Positions 10,516 through 21,348 of a DNA stretch of 64,000 nt are shown here, one piece after another. Under the pieces are notes generated by a model. The model ran no database searches. It worked only from the letters and a program-made list of their open reading frames with translations, and was not told where the DNA came from. Made by a program: the position numbers and the translations under genes. The stretch lies in contig BDGG01000021.1 in NCBI GenBank assembly GCA_001949185.1, positions 26,079 through 90,078 of the forward strand. The letters are read 5' to 3'. Position 1 is the stretch's first letter, and every line of letters starts with the position of its first letter. Source of the DNA: Ramazzottius varieornatus (Eukaryota; Tardigrada; Eutardigrada; Parachela; Ramazzottiidae).

Positions 10516-12722
10516 TCATGCTTTTTCATCGTTTCGTCTTGACTTGGGTTTACCGCCATCTTTCGCGGCTTCTCTCTTCCGTTTATTCAGTGGATTCCTG
10601 ACAGGAAAATAACCATCGAAATGGTTGCGCTACCATTCCAGGTCGCTCAGCGAGTTTAAAAGGAGGAAGCAACGCACCTTGGGTCGTACAGTTCGTACCA
10701 ATCGTCGGCTTTGGTGCTGGCGTCCTTTGCCAGCTTGTAGTTCTCTGCTTCGAAGGACAGCCTCCCCTTCATCCTGTCAAGGCAACCGAAACAACCCCAC
10801 AGGTTTCTGCTGATTTCTTATCGTACGCCAACATTATCGTACCAGTTTAGTCCTGTAATATCTTCCTCGGCTTCTTCAAGTCCTTCAGAGTCCGCAGCTA
10901 ACTGCGATTGAACAGCCGGCGATTCCTCGCCATCTATACGGACGGCATGAAGCGTCGATTGAAAAGCCTTCAGTTTGGCCAGCGTCTGGAAAACAAAAGC
11001 AAACGCGGCTCTCTAAACTGGATGCTCAGCAAACAAACTGTACAACACTACCCTTCCAACCGGCGCAAGTTTACAGCGTTACTGGCTGAGCGCGTGGACC
11101 ACTTGGAAAAACGTACAACATTGTTCTTCCCAAGTAGTGCGGTTCTCGATGTTACAACAGTAGCTGAAAAATTGCGCCACTTGGAAAACAATGTTCTTGA
11201 CTTCGAATTCCATTCAGAAATGTTTTAAAGCAGAACTTACCGTGGCTTCGCGATCGTCCCTCTTGTCGCCCTCCTTGTTCTTGGCTTTCCTCCTCCGGCT
11301 CTCGTATATTTCCATGCCTTTCTTGTAGTCTACCACAGCAGCGTCAACTGCCTTCACAGTGCGAGCCTCCAACGGTATGTCTTTCACTTTTGTCCTAGTC
11401 AGCTCTTTCTGTAGTTGAAGAGCCTGCTGGCGAAGAGTATCCACTCGTGAGTTGGACGTTGCGTTCTTGGTAGCTTCGCGTTGAGCATCTTCGGCTTCCA
11501 GTTCGTCCAGTCTCTCAGCTTCAGCCTTCCGCAGCCTTTGCTGGACACTTTGCAGTTCGTCGGAGGTCGACTCTTCTATCGGCTCGGAGAGGACTGACTG
11601 TGAACTCATCTTGGGATCGTCGACGACATCGTGAAGACTCTTCGACACTGTTCGAAATTCCTAAAACAACATCCATTCGGTTTATTCGTGAATTTTCTTC
11701 GAAATTTGTCAAGAATCTTCCCCCTCATGGCTTACCGATATAGTTGCCTCTGTTTCTTCCTCTTCTTCTTCGGCTTCTTCCCCGAAAGACAGCAGGCCAA
11801 AGTTCCTGCAAGGGAAGTCTGTTGGTCACATTACCACGGTCCTGTGTTTTCCCTCCTAGAAGTTGAGCAAGCTCGATGCTCGATACATCGTCCTCTGGTA
11901 TTTTACTTGGTTGCTTTAGCTTTAGAGTCGACAGGTGCTTCTGCAGGTTTGTCCGAAGCGAAGCTTCTCGGGACGATATCGTCAAATGGGTTGATCACAA
12001 CCTACAACCGGAAGTTCAATCAACCACATCTTTCAATCAATCGGAATAGGATTGTATGCAAGTACGAAGCATTGATTGTTGATTGAGTCACAACAAAACC
12101 AATTCTCAAGTCTGTAATTTAATTGTTACCTCGGTCTTGAGGATCTTGTTGAGGTAGACAGGTCTCTCATTGGCGTCGATCTCGCTCTCTCCCAGTTTAA
12201 GCATGTTGAAGAGCGTCGTGCCCACCGCCTTGCCAAAGATGGTGTGCTTATTCTGCAGGTCGGGAGTGGCGTCGAGGGTGAAGAAGAATTGGCTGCCATT
12301 GGAGTGGTTGTCCCCGTTGTTGGCTGTGGCTAGCAGGCCGCGCCGCATGAAGCGCAGACGCGAATGAGGCTCATTGCGGAAGGGCTCTCCGTAGATGCTT
12401 TCACCACCAAAGCCAGTGCCGGAAGGGTCGCCACCTTGGACGACAAAATTAGGCGCCAGACGGTGGAAGATGGTCTGGTTGTAGTAACCTTCCAGGCAGA
12501 GCTGGACAAAGTTGCGACAGGCCAGAGGGGTTTCCTTGGACCACAGCTCGATCTCGATGTCCCCAACTGTCGTATACATGATAACCTGCAATGGAATGGA
12601 TTGGTGAGGATTTTTGGCCAAGATTTGTCACTTGTCCGGAGATAACGTGTAGGCGATTATCCATCTCACTTCATTCTTACTTTTCCATTCGTCGGCGGCT
12701 CCTGGATGTAAATGTTCGACAT
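10516..12722 (-). CDS. CWC27: Spliceosome-associated cyclophilin CWC27
   Basis: Eight exons on the minus strand: 12722-12681, 12585-12130, 12001-11907, 11805-11736, 11660-11241, 10985-10843, 10773-10678 and 10597-10516. Phases close and give 467 residues, against 472 in human. The start MSNIYIQEPPTNGK is identical to the human protein. Residues 15-166 form the cyclophilin-type fold (IELWSKETPLACRNF, FHRLAPNFVVQGGDPSGTG, GSQFFFTLD, NKHTIFGK). The tail keeps NPFDDIVPR, NFGLLSFGEEAEE, a coiled coil and the terminal YDPRNPLNKRKRE. CWC27 is a late-spliceosome (Bact) component and its cyclophilin fold is thought to be catalytically weak. A hairpin repeat sits in the intron 10986-11240. The gene converges on the ORP9-like gene and diverges from the gene at 13.3 kb. 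Confidence 0.96.
11035..11205. repeat. AAGTGGCGCA hairpin repeat (CWC27 intron)
   Basis: Four degenerate arms alternate in orientation (CCGGCGCAAG, GGACCACTTGG, CCCAAGTAGTGCGG, TTGCGCCACTTGG) inside the intron 10986-11240. It is one of the more diverged copies. Confidence 0.6.
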
Positions 12723-13257
12723 CTTCTCCTCCTTTCCACCAGTGACGGTTAACGCTGCAAGACCGGCAAATTGGACAGAAATGCGAGTTGTGGAAGAACG
12801 GGCATTCCAATAATCGCGAGTAAGATGATGGACATGAATTGGAGGAATAGTTGGAATTTTGATTAATCTCATTATATTCCAGCTTTGGGTGAATCAAATG
12901 AACTGATCCGAACAATCAGTCGCTTATTGCTTACACACATGACGTCATAACAAAATTCCGCGCCGCAAGTCGACGTTTCTTCTTAACTTTCGGAACGGTT
13001 TTCCGCCATAATTTCCTGAGGAAATTTTCCTCTATAGGTTTGCTGCAGCTCTGACTCTCTGATCTTTCTTCGGCACTTCCAGACTTCGGACTTCCGGAGT
13101 GTCTTCAAGTAGTCTTTGAGGCAGGTGCCGGATCCGGCTATCTGTATAGCATCATCCGTTCAGCGTCCCGTTATGAGACTATTTTGATTCCGTTCTCTTT
13201 CTTTTCAGCAGGTGGGCGGCTTCACCCTGTACCTAAGTGATCTCATCTGGCCGCGAG
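12723..13257. promoter_or_regulatory. Shared divergent promoter region of CWC27 and the 13.3 kb gene
   Basis: The two start codons face away from each other across 535 bp, so both promoters must lie here or overlap. I see no TATA box in a convincing position. The arrangement is read from the gene models; regulatory function is inferred. Confidence 0.35.
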
Positions 13258-14566
13258 ATGGACTCGACACTGGTCGTTCCCATCAGCAAGCGACAACGGA
13301 TAGACTCCGAGCCCTCTTTATCAAGCCCCGAAGATAGGGCGTCAGGAAACATGTGGCTGGTCGAGTGTCAGGCGATGGACACTGCGTTGGCGCTGGTGGC
13401 TTGCGCGGGCATTAACGATGTGAATGCATACCTGCTGGATGGCATCCTCTTCCATACTGACTTTTGTAGCCTGCTGGACGTTCGACGGAAAGGTCTAATG
13501 GGCAAACTACAAGGCTACAGAGTGTATCTCATATCGTCCCTTTCCTACGATAACTTCCTAACAGGTCGGTGCCCTGCACGGCCCTTTTCATGTGATCATA
13601 GTAAAAGGCAGAACACTCTATTCCACGTAGGTATAGTATTGTGAAACCAATAATGCCTCTCAGGGTTTGCATGGACTGGCACGCAGCACTCTCCCGAGAA
13701 TCCGCACCGTTTCTCAGACATGTCGTCGTTGATTTGTTTTCGTCGTACTTGAATAGACTCGACGCCACCAACTCTGGGATCAACCTGTGGCAGTTGGCCC
13801 CGAGAGCCAAGACGATTTTCTTCTACGGCCCACCTTCGGGAAAAGTGAGATGGGCAAGCTTCTGGAGCCGTACACGGACCTCGTCGTTGCCAGCGGTCGG
13901 TTCCTGCCCATCAAACGCATCACCTTCGCTCGGACCACGGTTTTGTCCACGGCTTTCCGCTCCCTCATGTTCCAGCGGGCTTCTGTCCAAATCGTCGTGT
14001 ACAAGACAATGGTCAATTTCGCCGTAGCGGACGTCTTCCGCTTTCGAACGGAGCAAGCTGATAGCTACGCCGATGAATTCAATAAGAGCATAATACCAAT
14101 TGGTTTCAATAAATCGTTCTTTGTCATGACACAAGACTTGGTTCCAGCTATGGACATGAAGAAAAAGCAGCAGAGATACCATTCAGTGGCCGCCATACAT
14201 TTCGCCATGAAATCATTGCCTTTCAGGCAGCCCCGCTTGAACTGGATGTATCGTGAGATGCGAAGGTTCCCGGCTCCAAAGCTCGATGGACATGTGGAGG
14301 GATTACTGCGGCGGTAAGTACCCACACATGTGTCTTTGTGGAACTCCCGATTCATGGTCTGTCGATACCGTAGGTTCGGTCCGACAGATGTCAACGTCGG
14401 CGGCATGCACTTGCTCCTCCACCACAACGAACAAGGATTTGTGGCTGCAGTTCATCCGATGGTGAATCTTCTGCTCGACCACTACCTCAAGTTGGTCAGA
14501 GATCTCAAGCCGGCAAACCAAGTACCCGCTGTACAACCCGAGCAGCCTCTGCCTCCTCAGGCATAA
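13258..14566 (+). CDS. Unrecognised 339-residue protein
   Basis: Three exons, 13258-13564, 13794-14313 and 14374-14566, close in phase and give 339 residues. The N-terminus is Ser/Pro-rich with a basic patch (PISKRQRIDSE) that could be a nuclear signal. The central part is a compact mixed alpha/beta-like sequence (SGRFLPIKRITFARTTVL, NRPxLNWMYREMRRFP-like). The C-terminus is helical and ends in a Pro-rich tail. I do not recognise the family. The exon 2 acceptor (CTGTGGCAG) was chosen because it is the only one that joins exon 1 in phase with the long downstream frame. A competing open frame over 13641-13850 cannot be joined in phase. The last junction (GCGGCG|gtaagt to cgtag|GTTC) is strong. 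No transmembrane segment is evident. Confidence 0.65.
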
Positions 14567-15702
14567 ACAATTTTGCGATCATCTTTAGATTTATTTTCCT
14601 GTTATGCTAGATGCTAGTGATCACCCATTTTCTACGAAAGTTCTTGTCAGGTCCAGTCAATGTCTCGTAGAAAAATGGCCGAAACCTGTAACAGGGTCCT
14701 TTCAGTCATACTATGTCGAAGGTGCTTCCCAGCCCGTGGTTGATTTGATTAGCAGTTGCGGACACATTACTGCAGTCATAGTGAACTTGTGCAGACACAC
14801 TAAAGCAGTCAAATTTGATCACGAGCTGGGAAGCACTTTCGACATTGTAAATAAATGGCAACCAGTGTGACGGACTGTCAAACAAAACGATTACCCGAAT
14901 TATATCGATATCATCAGACAAGTCTGACGAAGGAACCGACCGAAAAAATCACACGAGCGAAAAGCGCGCAAGTATCGGTATGAAAGCAGGCCTCGCCTAG
15001 CAAACCAGTTTAGGATGGAAAACGAAATAGCGCATATTAAAAAAACTGGCCATTTGTCTGATTGATTTTGCACCACAGTGCTCTGCTTTTGATTTCGGCC
15101 ACCATCGCATTAAAGTACTTCTCGCAATGTCTCAAGCTTGGGGAAGCTGAGAGACGCTTCGAGGTATCTATTGTATCAAAGTGAGTGCTCTATAGAAACG
15201 ACAAAATCTTCACAGTTGAAGGAAGATATCTGGAACTATTTATCCACACGCAGAACAGTGCGGAGGATGACTACGGCGGAGACCTTTCGCACTTCCTCTA
15301 AGCCCTTCTGTTCAAGGTACTCCGTCATTCTGACCAGCCATTGGGACGAATGTTTTATTTTATTCAGCCTCATCTCTAACACAGTCAGGAACACTATCGT
15401 TCAGTTGGTACAGAAAAGCTGGTACAAAAAGGGAGCTTGGCAAACAAACCCGACAGAACCGTTATCCTCAGCGGCGCACATCTGCAGTATTATTACCTAA
15501 AAGCGTGCGTCACTTGGGAAAACGATCTGTCGAGTTTGTGTGCAGAAAACACCACGACTTCTTTAAAATTCGGTCACAGTCAGGATAACAGACCGGAGTA
15601 GGTTCCGAGAGACGCTACAGGAGAACTCATTCCGATCATTAGATCCGGATTACAATCAGACGAGCCAGACCATCGAAAATATAACAAGCAGAGATCTAAA
15701 AA
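14567..15702. other. Intergenic, with a palindromic element
   Basis: No exon is supported. The stretch contains the palindromic element at about 14712-14848 and degenerate arms of the AAGTGGCGCA repeat at about 15400-15540, with the usual AAAACGATCTGTCGAGTTTG linker. Confidence 0.5.
14712..14848. repeat. Palindromic MITE-like element
   Basis: The arms TGTCGAAGGTGCTTCCCAGC (near 14715) and GCTGGGAAGCACTTTCGACA (near 14826) are inverted copies with one mismatch, and shorter inner matches continue toward the centre. No coding capacity is seen. It looks like a foldback element of about 140 bp. Confidence 0.6.
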
Positions 15703-17529
15703 TCAAACATCGCTGAGCAGATGGGAAATAACTTTGCTTCGGTAATGCTTAAAAAAACTATTATCAGAGCTAGATGGCGAGGTCCGCGAGGCAAAGATGT
15801 CTGGAAAGCGGCCCTCAGCATGGTCGTCGTTCAGCTGCACTGAAAACAAAATACTAGTCAGTAATATTAAGTGCATCTTTCCTGAAACACTTCTCCGTGA
15901 TTGTTCAAATGCTAGTTAATAAAATGAACTGTGTGACTTCTCTAAGATTACAGAACGATCGATTGTTTATACCGTACGAGTATCGGCAACTGGAATGAGC
16001 TGGCCATGTCCACGAAAAGGAACGACTTCCTGTCCTGTAATGTAAAACACGTGACCGATTAGAGATTCATTAAAGCCTGGGAAACACCAAACAAGTACGA
16101 GCTTCGTGGACCCAGAATGGCATGCCAGAATTCCGTCGTTTATTCCATACCTGTGATCTCTGTCAAGCGCTCCGCCACGGATTCTTCCATGCGCGACAGT
16201 ATGCTGGAGACCAAGGCTTGCTTCTTGGCTCTTCGCGCGACTCGTCGATGCTTCACGAGCAGATGAGTCACCAGTCCAACCAGCATAAGGAAGATAAAAG
16301 CTAGCGCGAGGCTGACTCCTGTCAAAGCTCCTCTGAGTTGCTCACAGTCCAGCGGCTATGAAGTGAGGACTGTAATCTGCGTCTGGTCACTTCCTATAGC
16401 GGTAACCGCACATTTTGTCTCCGCATAGATTTCTGCGAGATTACAGTCTGCTGGTTAGCCTGCTGCCCAGTAGTTCGGTCTTACTCGCAAACTCACATGT
16501 CCCATTGCTGTCTTCAAGTATGTCGGTCACTTGTTTATAGTGGAGATTCCCAGTTGCAATCCAAACAATCGTAACTGTACAACAACGAATCGTCCGTGAA
16601 TTTTCGTGGCGGAGTACCTCTTTTGTATATGGCGAGTCAAGGGAGCCACTAATACTGTAGCAACATACACCTTCGAGTAGAAGTCACAGGTTAAATGACA
16701 CACAGTATTAGCAGTGGTGCTCGTTTTCTATAGCCTCCGCGGAATCGCTTGCTCTGTACTGATTACCGTCCAGTTATGCTTCGGAAACCGAGATTTCCAC
16801 CCTATTACTTGTTCCCAGCTTTTCCACCCTGCCGTTCTCACCCTGTTCTTCCAGAATGGAAGTTTCCACCTTTTGTATATCAGAGCCGTTTAGGGTGGTC
16901 GTACTTCCACCATTTCCACCATTTCCACTACTAGCTGATGCGTGTATAGAAGGCTCGGGGAAGCTGCAATAAGCCGTTCTTAGGCGTGGCTAAAACAATT
17001 TAAGCCGCGGTTAAAGCAGCTAAAACACTTTTGTCCACGGCTAAAATGTTTCGTGCGTACGACTGATTTATTGAAGCTAAAACTATTTAAGCCAACTCAA
17101 CATCAACAAATCAATCGAACGCACAATACATTTTAGCCGTGGCTAAAAGTACTGCGAGAGCTCCGCCCAAAAGGCTGGCCTTCCATTAGAGCTTCAGAAT
17201 GAATCATAGACCATTTGAGTCATCGTGGAAATCTGTTCAGGCATTCTAAAGGCCTTAAATTGGGGCAAACTATGGCAAGCCTGAGCTTATGGCGGAAGAT
17301 CAAAGAGAGATTTCTTGGCACAGACAGTGGCCTCTGCCAATAGTCATCTGTTGTACGTACAGGCATATTGCATTATTAGGAGAAATATTGGCTTCTTCTC
17401 CTCGATTTCGTTGCCTAAAGCAATCTCTTCTTCCAGACTGAAGTCCCTCCGTGGTTTACCTGAGCTGGAAGTTTCTGCTATAGACAGGTCATGAGCGTCT
17501 GACCCATCGACAGCGATCGACTCGTCCAT
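15703..17529 (-). CDS. Small single-pass membrane protein, unrecognised
   Basis: Three exons on the minus strand, 17529-17460, 16318-16151 and 15839-15703, close in phase and give 124 residues. Residues 1-23 are acidic with no signal peptide. About residues 25-45 form one transmembrane helix (VSLALAFIFLMLVGLVTHLL). A strongly basic stretch (KHRRVARRAKK), an amphipathic helix and a Ser-rich tail follow. The positive patch after the helix predicts an N-outside or type III-like topology with a cytosolic tail. I do not recognise a family. The first intron (17459-16319) has gained part of a MITE. The model rests on clean splice sites and phase, with no homologue known to me, so it needs transcript support. 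Confidence 0.5.
16945..17160. repeat. GGCTAAAA-rich MITE, copy 1
   Basis: It starts AGAAGGCTCGGGGAAGCT and is filled with variants of TTAGCCGTGGCTAAAA in both orientations. Its middle (AATCAATCGAACGCACAA) recurs in the compact copy at 37.5 kb. The right terminal repeat is missing here, while an orphan right end lies at 18372-18466. Confidence 0.65.
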
Positions 17530-17699
17530 CGTTATCACTGATATCAAAAAACTATGGAAATACACAGAAAAAGTTTTAAAGTTTCCGTTCGAAAATTTCG
17601 AAGTCTTTCCGGAGAGTAGACAACGGTGAAAATTTACCGTGTTGCCCTAAGATTCGTGTTACCGACAGTATTTTATGCCGCGGAGAGAAATAGCTGAAT

Positions 17700-18140
17700 T
17701 GCTATGCAAGCTCCACTAAACATCGGAATAGCGTCCCGTATGCGCTATGCAAAGTTCAGAGCTTGCATAGCATAGTGGGTTCAATCGGTTCAAGCCCGCC
17801 TCCGTGGTCTATTCCGATTGGCTCGTTGCTGTGCTAAATCTGTGCTAAACACTCATCAAGTCAAATATCAACCTCTCTAGTGAAATACTGAAAATAGGGC
17901 AAACCTTCAGTTAATGGTAGGGCGAAAAATAAAATTTAAAATGTATCGAACGCGTACGTACGTGAGGTATGCTAATCACGAGTTTGCGTAGTGCAAGTCG
18001 CAACCTCTGCTGGCTTAGTGTAGTCAGGGGTCGGAGCCTGCTCACTGTTCTTAACCTGTGCTAAACACTGATCAAGTCAAATATCAACCTCTCTATTATA
18101 CCCTGTTGATCGTGCAGTGCCGTCAAGTGGTACTATCAAC
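17700..18140. repeat. Direct repeats and hairpins between the MITE halves
   Basis: A 39-bp unit beginning TGTGCTAAACACTCATCAAG at 17841 recurs with one change at 18057. An inverted pair GCTATGCAAGCTC/GAGCTTGCATAGC spans about 17700-17780. ACCCTGTTGAT/ATCAACAGGGT forms a hairpin at about 18102-18145. No coding exon is seen. Confidence 0.55.
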
Positions 18141-18371
18141 AGGGTCATCAATTCCGTATTAATCGATACTCCAACATCTTCGAATGATTGGTACAGAATT
18201 GATCAATCAAATCCGAAATCACGACTCATAACTCATCAAAAACTTGAAAAAATTCTTCAAATAAATAAGAAAAATCAGAAAAAAACGGGGAATCATCCTG
18301 AGTAAAGGACTGTGGTCTGTGCTGTCTGGAGCTCGAGCTTCCTCTAATGAGTTTTCGATTCAGAGTACCTT

Positions 18372-18466
18372 GGGTATTTCACCTGCTTTAGCCGCATCCA
18401 AAATATTTTTAGCCACGGCTAAGAACGGCTAAAGCGGCTTATTTTAGCTTCGCCGAGCCTTCTATA
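18372..18466. repeat. GGCTAAAA-rich MITE, orphan right end
   Basis: It reads TTAGCCACGGCTAAGAACGG, then CGGCTTATTTTAGCTTCG, and closes CCGAGCCTTCTATA, the inverted counterpart of the start at 16945. Either one element was expanded to 1.5 kb by insertion or two partial copies lie close together. Confidence 0.6.
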
Positions 18467-18474
18467 AGTACGAG

Positions 18475-19528
18475 TACAGGGTGATCACGCCAAGTGACTA
18501 CCACCTTGTAATCTTCACGGCTCTGTCAAATGAGTGTGTGTTCATTCTCACTACTATTTCTATTTGATTAAGCCCTCCTTTTGCTACCTTTCGAAACTGA
18601 ATTGCACTGGGAAGTCTAAGCTCGACCGGAGACTGGGGAAGGTGCATGCAGGAAGCTGCTCCGGAGCGAACTTTTCGCTCCTTCTTACTCCGCAAAAAAG
18701 TCATATCTCACTCGTTAACGCCTTGGCATTCAAACTGCCCGTTGGAAGATGTTCAACTGTAGTTTAGCTAGCGAAAACACCATGCTGTGTCATCGTACCG
18801 CGCGTTGATTGAATAATACAATAAATTCAATAAAATCGTGGCGAAATATAGGGCGGACGACAGAAAACAAAGTTTCTCGAAACGGTTTCGATCTTTTATC
18901 GACTAACAGAATCATGAAACGGTAGCTGACTTCATGGGCTATACGAGACGAGAACTTTTCTGAGTAAATCGAGCGGAGCTCAATCGCAGGAAAACTTTCC
19001 GAAAAGCCGAGTTTGCGTGAACCAACAAACTTTTCAGCTTTTGAAGAAATTTTGAATTTTTTTGTCCACCTCTCCTAAGAGAGCTCGCGGTGTTAGTAGT
19101 AACAGTAGTTGATACAAAGACTGAGCTACATGGACAGTTATAGTAAGTCTAATTTCTTGGTTTGGAGCCTAAGTTACGAGTTTTGTAACGAGGAGTGGTT
19201 TCCCGGCAAACCAGCGAAATCGGCGGTTTTAATTCTTTTGTAAGGCTTGTTTCGCCCTCCTAAGATCTTTCTCAACTTTCGAAAACAACCTGAATTGTTG
19301 TAGTCCGTCAAAGGCAAATCGAGGTTGATTACTCACACACGGAGGTCCAGAGACCCCGTTTTGTTCATGCTGAAAAGTCTTCCCCACCGGAAGTCATTTT
19401 AACTAACTTGTCCAACAGCGGACAAGCTATCTCTCAACGAAAGGATCGTAAAAAGTTGTATAAATTGTCCGAAGAAACGAGACGAAAACAAGTTTCAGGT
19501 GGTAGTCACTTGGCGTGATCACCCTGTA
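18475..19528. mobile_element. Non-autonomous TA-flanked terminal-inverted-repeat element, about 1.05 kb
   Basis: CAGGGTGATCACGCCAAGTG begins at 18477 and its exact inverted copy ends at 19526. The match extends to about 30 bp (through ACTACCACCT). Both ends are followed by TA. The interior has no transposase-like frame. The TA duplication fits the Tc1/mariner/pogo superfamily; the absence of coding makes it a non-autonomous copy. Confidence 0.85.
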
Positions 19529-19835
19529 TCATGGCCGTCCAGCGAGGTCGTTTGACGGCCACCCAATCGTGAGCGTATCATGCATGATTGTCGGACTAAA
19601 GCCGTGAACACACTTGAATAAGGTCAGATAAGCTCGGCTAACACGCAGCGTAGGTATATTTCCCCAGTTAGAAACAGCAAAGTAAGAATAAAATCTTCGT
19701 CATACAGCAGATTATCGAGTGCGCTGACAAGAAACAGCCAAAGCGTGGCCACCCTATCATATGACAATATGTACACATCTTCCTATACACCCAGGCAGAC
19801 CGAAGATCCTGCATTCCCTTGAGGCGACGTCTTCT

Positions 19836-20517
19836 TCACAGGACAGGTGGTGCGGGTGGAAGGTTATCCTCGTCGCGGTAACTCTGTAAAAGAGATTGGA
19901 CAAATTAGATAACGCGCAGACTTTGACTACACCTATTATTCAATCGGTTATCATTTTCGATTTTCTCCTCAAGGCTCAACGTGACACTTACGCCTCGATC
20001 ATGGTCTCCTTTGCCATCCGTCCTACGTCTGAGCGCGTTGGGCCGCATGAAATACATGACCAAAGCCAGCATCATCCAGGCCATCAACATCATCGTCCCC
20101 GTGTAGTTGCCGGGCTCTGACGTGGGCTGAGATCCCGCCGCTTCAGGCACTACAAGAAAGATGTTCCACATTATTTGACAAATGGACACTTCCTGGGAAG
20201 GCTTCACTTACGTTCGTTAAAGCATTCTCCATCAGTACATTCGCTTTGTGACTGTCTAAGCTGAAAAGGAGAAACACATCCCATTAACATTTCGCAGCGG
20301 AGGTAACGAGCCACGTGACACTATGTAATGCCAACAGGCGAGACAGTGCGCGACTTTAACGGGACGAACAAGTATGTGCGATAGTTCGGTTATCAGGCAA
20401 TCAAACGAGGGAAGGCCTTACATAGTTGAGCAGCCTGGTCATGCCCGCAGTGTGACTGTAGATGCATTCACAAGCGTCAAAGTTGCCATCTCCTGCTCCA
20501 CCGTCGCCACCATCCAT
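19836..20517 (-). CDS. SMIM14: Small integral membrane protein 14 (SMIM14)
   Basis: Four exons on the minus strand, 20517-20422, 20260-20212, 20149-19992 and 19883-19836, close in phase and give 116 residues (99 in human). The conserved marks are FDACECIYSHTAGMTRLLNY, LRQSQSECTDGECFNEL, one transmembrane helix (TGTMMLMAWMMLALVMYFMRP) and the closing PPAPPVL. SMIM14 is an ER membrane protein of unclear molecular role. The N-terminal CxC and later Cys residues are retained. All donors and acceptors are canonical. The extra length is in a Gly-rich N-terminus and a longer juxtamembrane segment. Confidence 0.93.
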
Positions 20518-21348
20518 CTTTAGAAAAGGTTCGAGTACTCGGGAAATATCACAGATTGGAATTCCGTACACTGAAGGTCACGCAGGAAGCTGCTGCTGGG
20601 GAAGTTTGGAGCAGCACAGATGGTCGATCAGCTGGACGGGCAGGCTTCGTTGCTGAGATCCTGGACGGCCCACGAGCAACTCCAAACTTTGGAAATCTGG
20701 AACGACAGATCCGTTTGGCCTACTTGGCTCTCCAAAGCATGCGCAAACAATACCTGGTTCAACGTTACAGACGCGGAGTAGCAAAGCGAAGAAATGGCTG
20801 GCAGAAAGCGTTTGACAGCGTGTTTTGATAGACTTTGCCAAACAAACGGACTAATCAACTTACAGCGTTGGCCGAACAGTTGATGTCCAACCACTTGCCC
20901 AAAATCATAAAATCAGTGCCGTTGAAGTCAGCTGGTTGGAATCAAGTACAAAGACTCTTGCTGTAGCTTTGGTACCTTACGTGCGCTGTTGTAATTGGAT
21001 TGAAAATTCGACTCCACCTTGACCTGCTTGTCAAAATTTATGACTGGTTGGATATACTCACCAGAGTCATAACTACGCCTTCGTGGTAGTATCTGGAAAT
21101 TGATTGGAATTGTTGATTGAAACTGTTGATTCCATTGCTGATTATGCGGTTTGGCATTGTTTTAGAAGATTGTTTTCCCGTCTCGATGAGTTCAGCGCCA
21201 GCATCCTGTTGGATCTCGTTCGTTTTCGTCGATGACCAGCGTTCTCCGGCCATTGTTACGGATAAAAGCCGGTCTCAAGTTATGTCGATCGCGTTCTGTC
21301 TTTGAACATTCATTCGTTTTGCCCAGGCAGCTTACAGGAACTTCGTCG
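20518..21348. other. Divergent intergenic region between SMIM14 and LIG1
   Basis: The region holds the 5' ends of both genes. A 90-codon plus-strand frame (20556-20828) has a basic, helical C-terminus (LALQSMRKQYLVQRYRRG), but no ATG in good context and no splice partner, so it is not called. Confidence 0.4.

Noticed and set aside
13641-13850. An open frame that could be exon 2 of the 13.3 kb gene.
   Set aside because: It cannot join exon 1 or the downstream frame in phase with any usable splice site, whereas the acceptor at 13791-13793 closes all phases.
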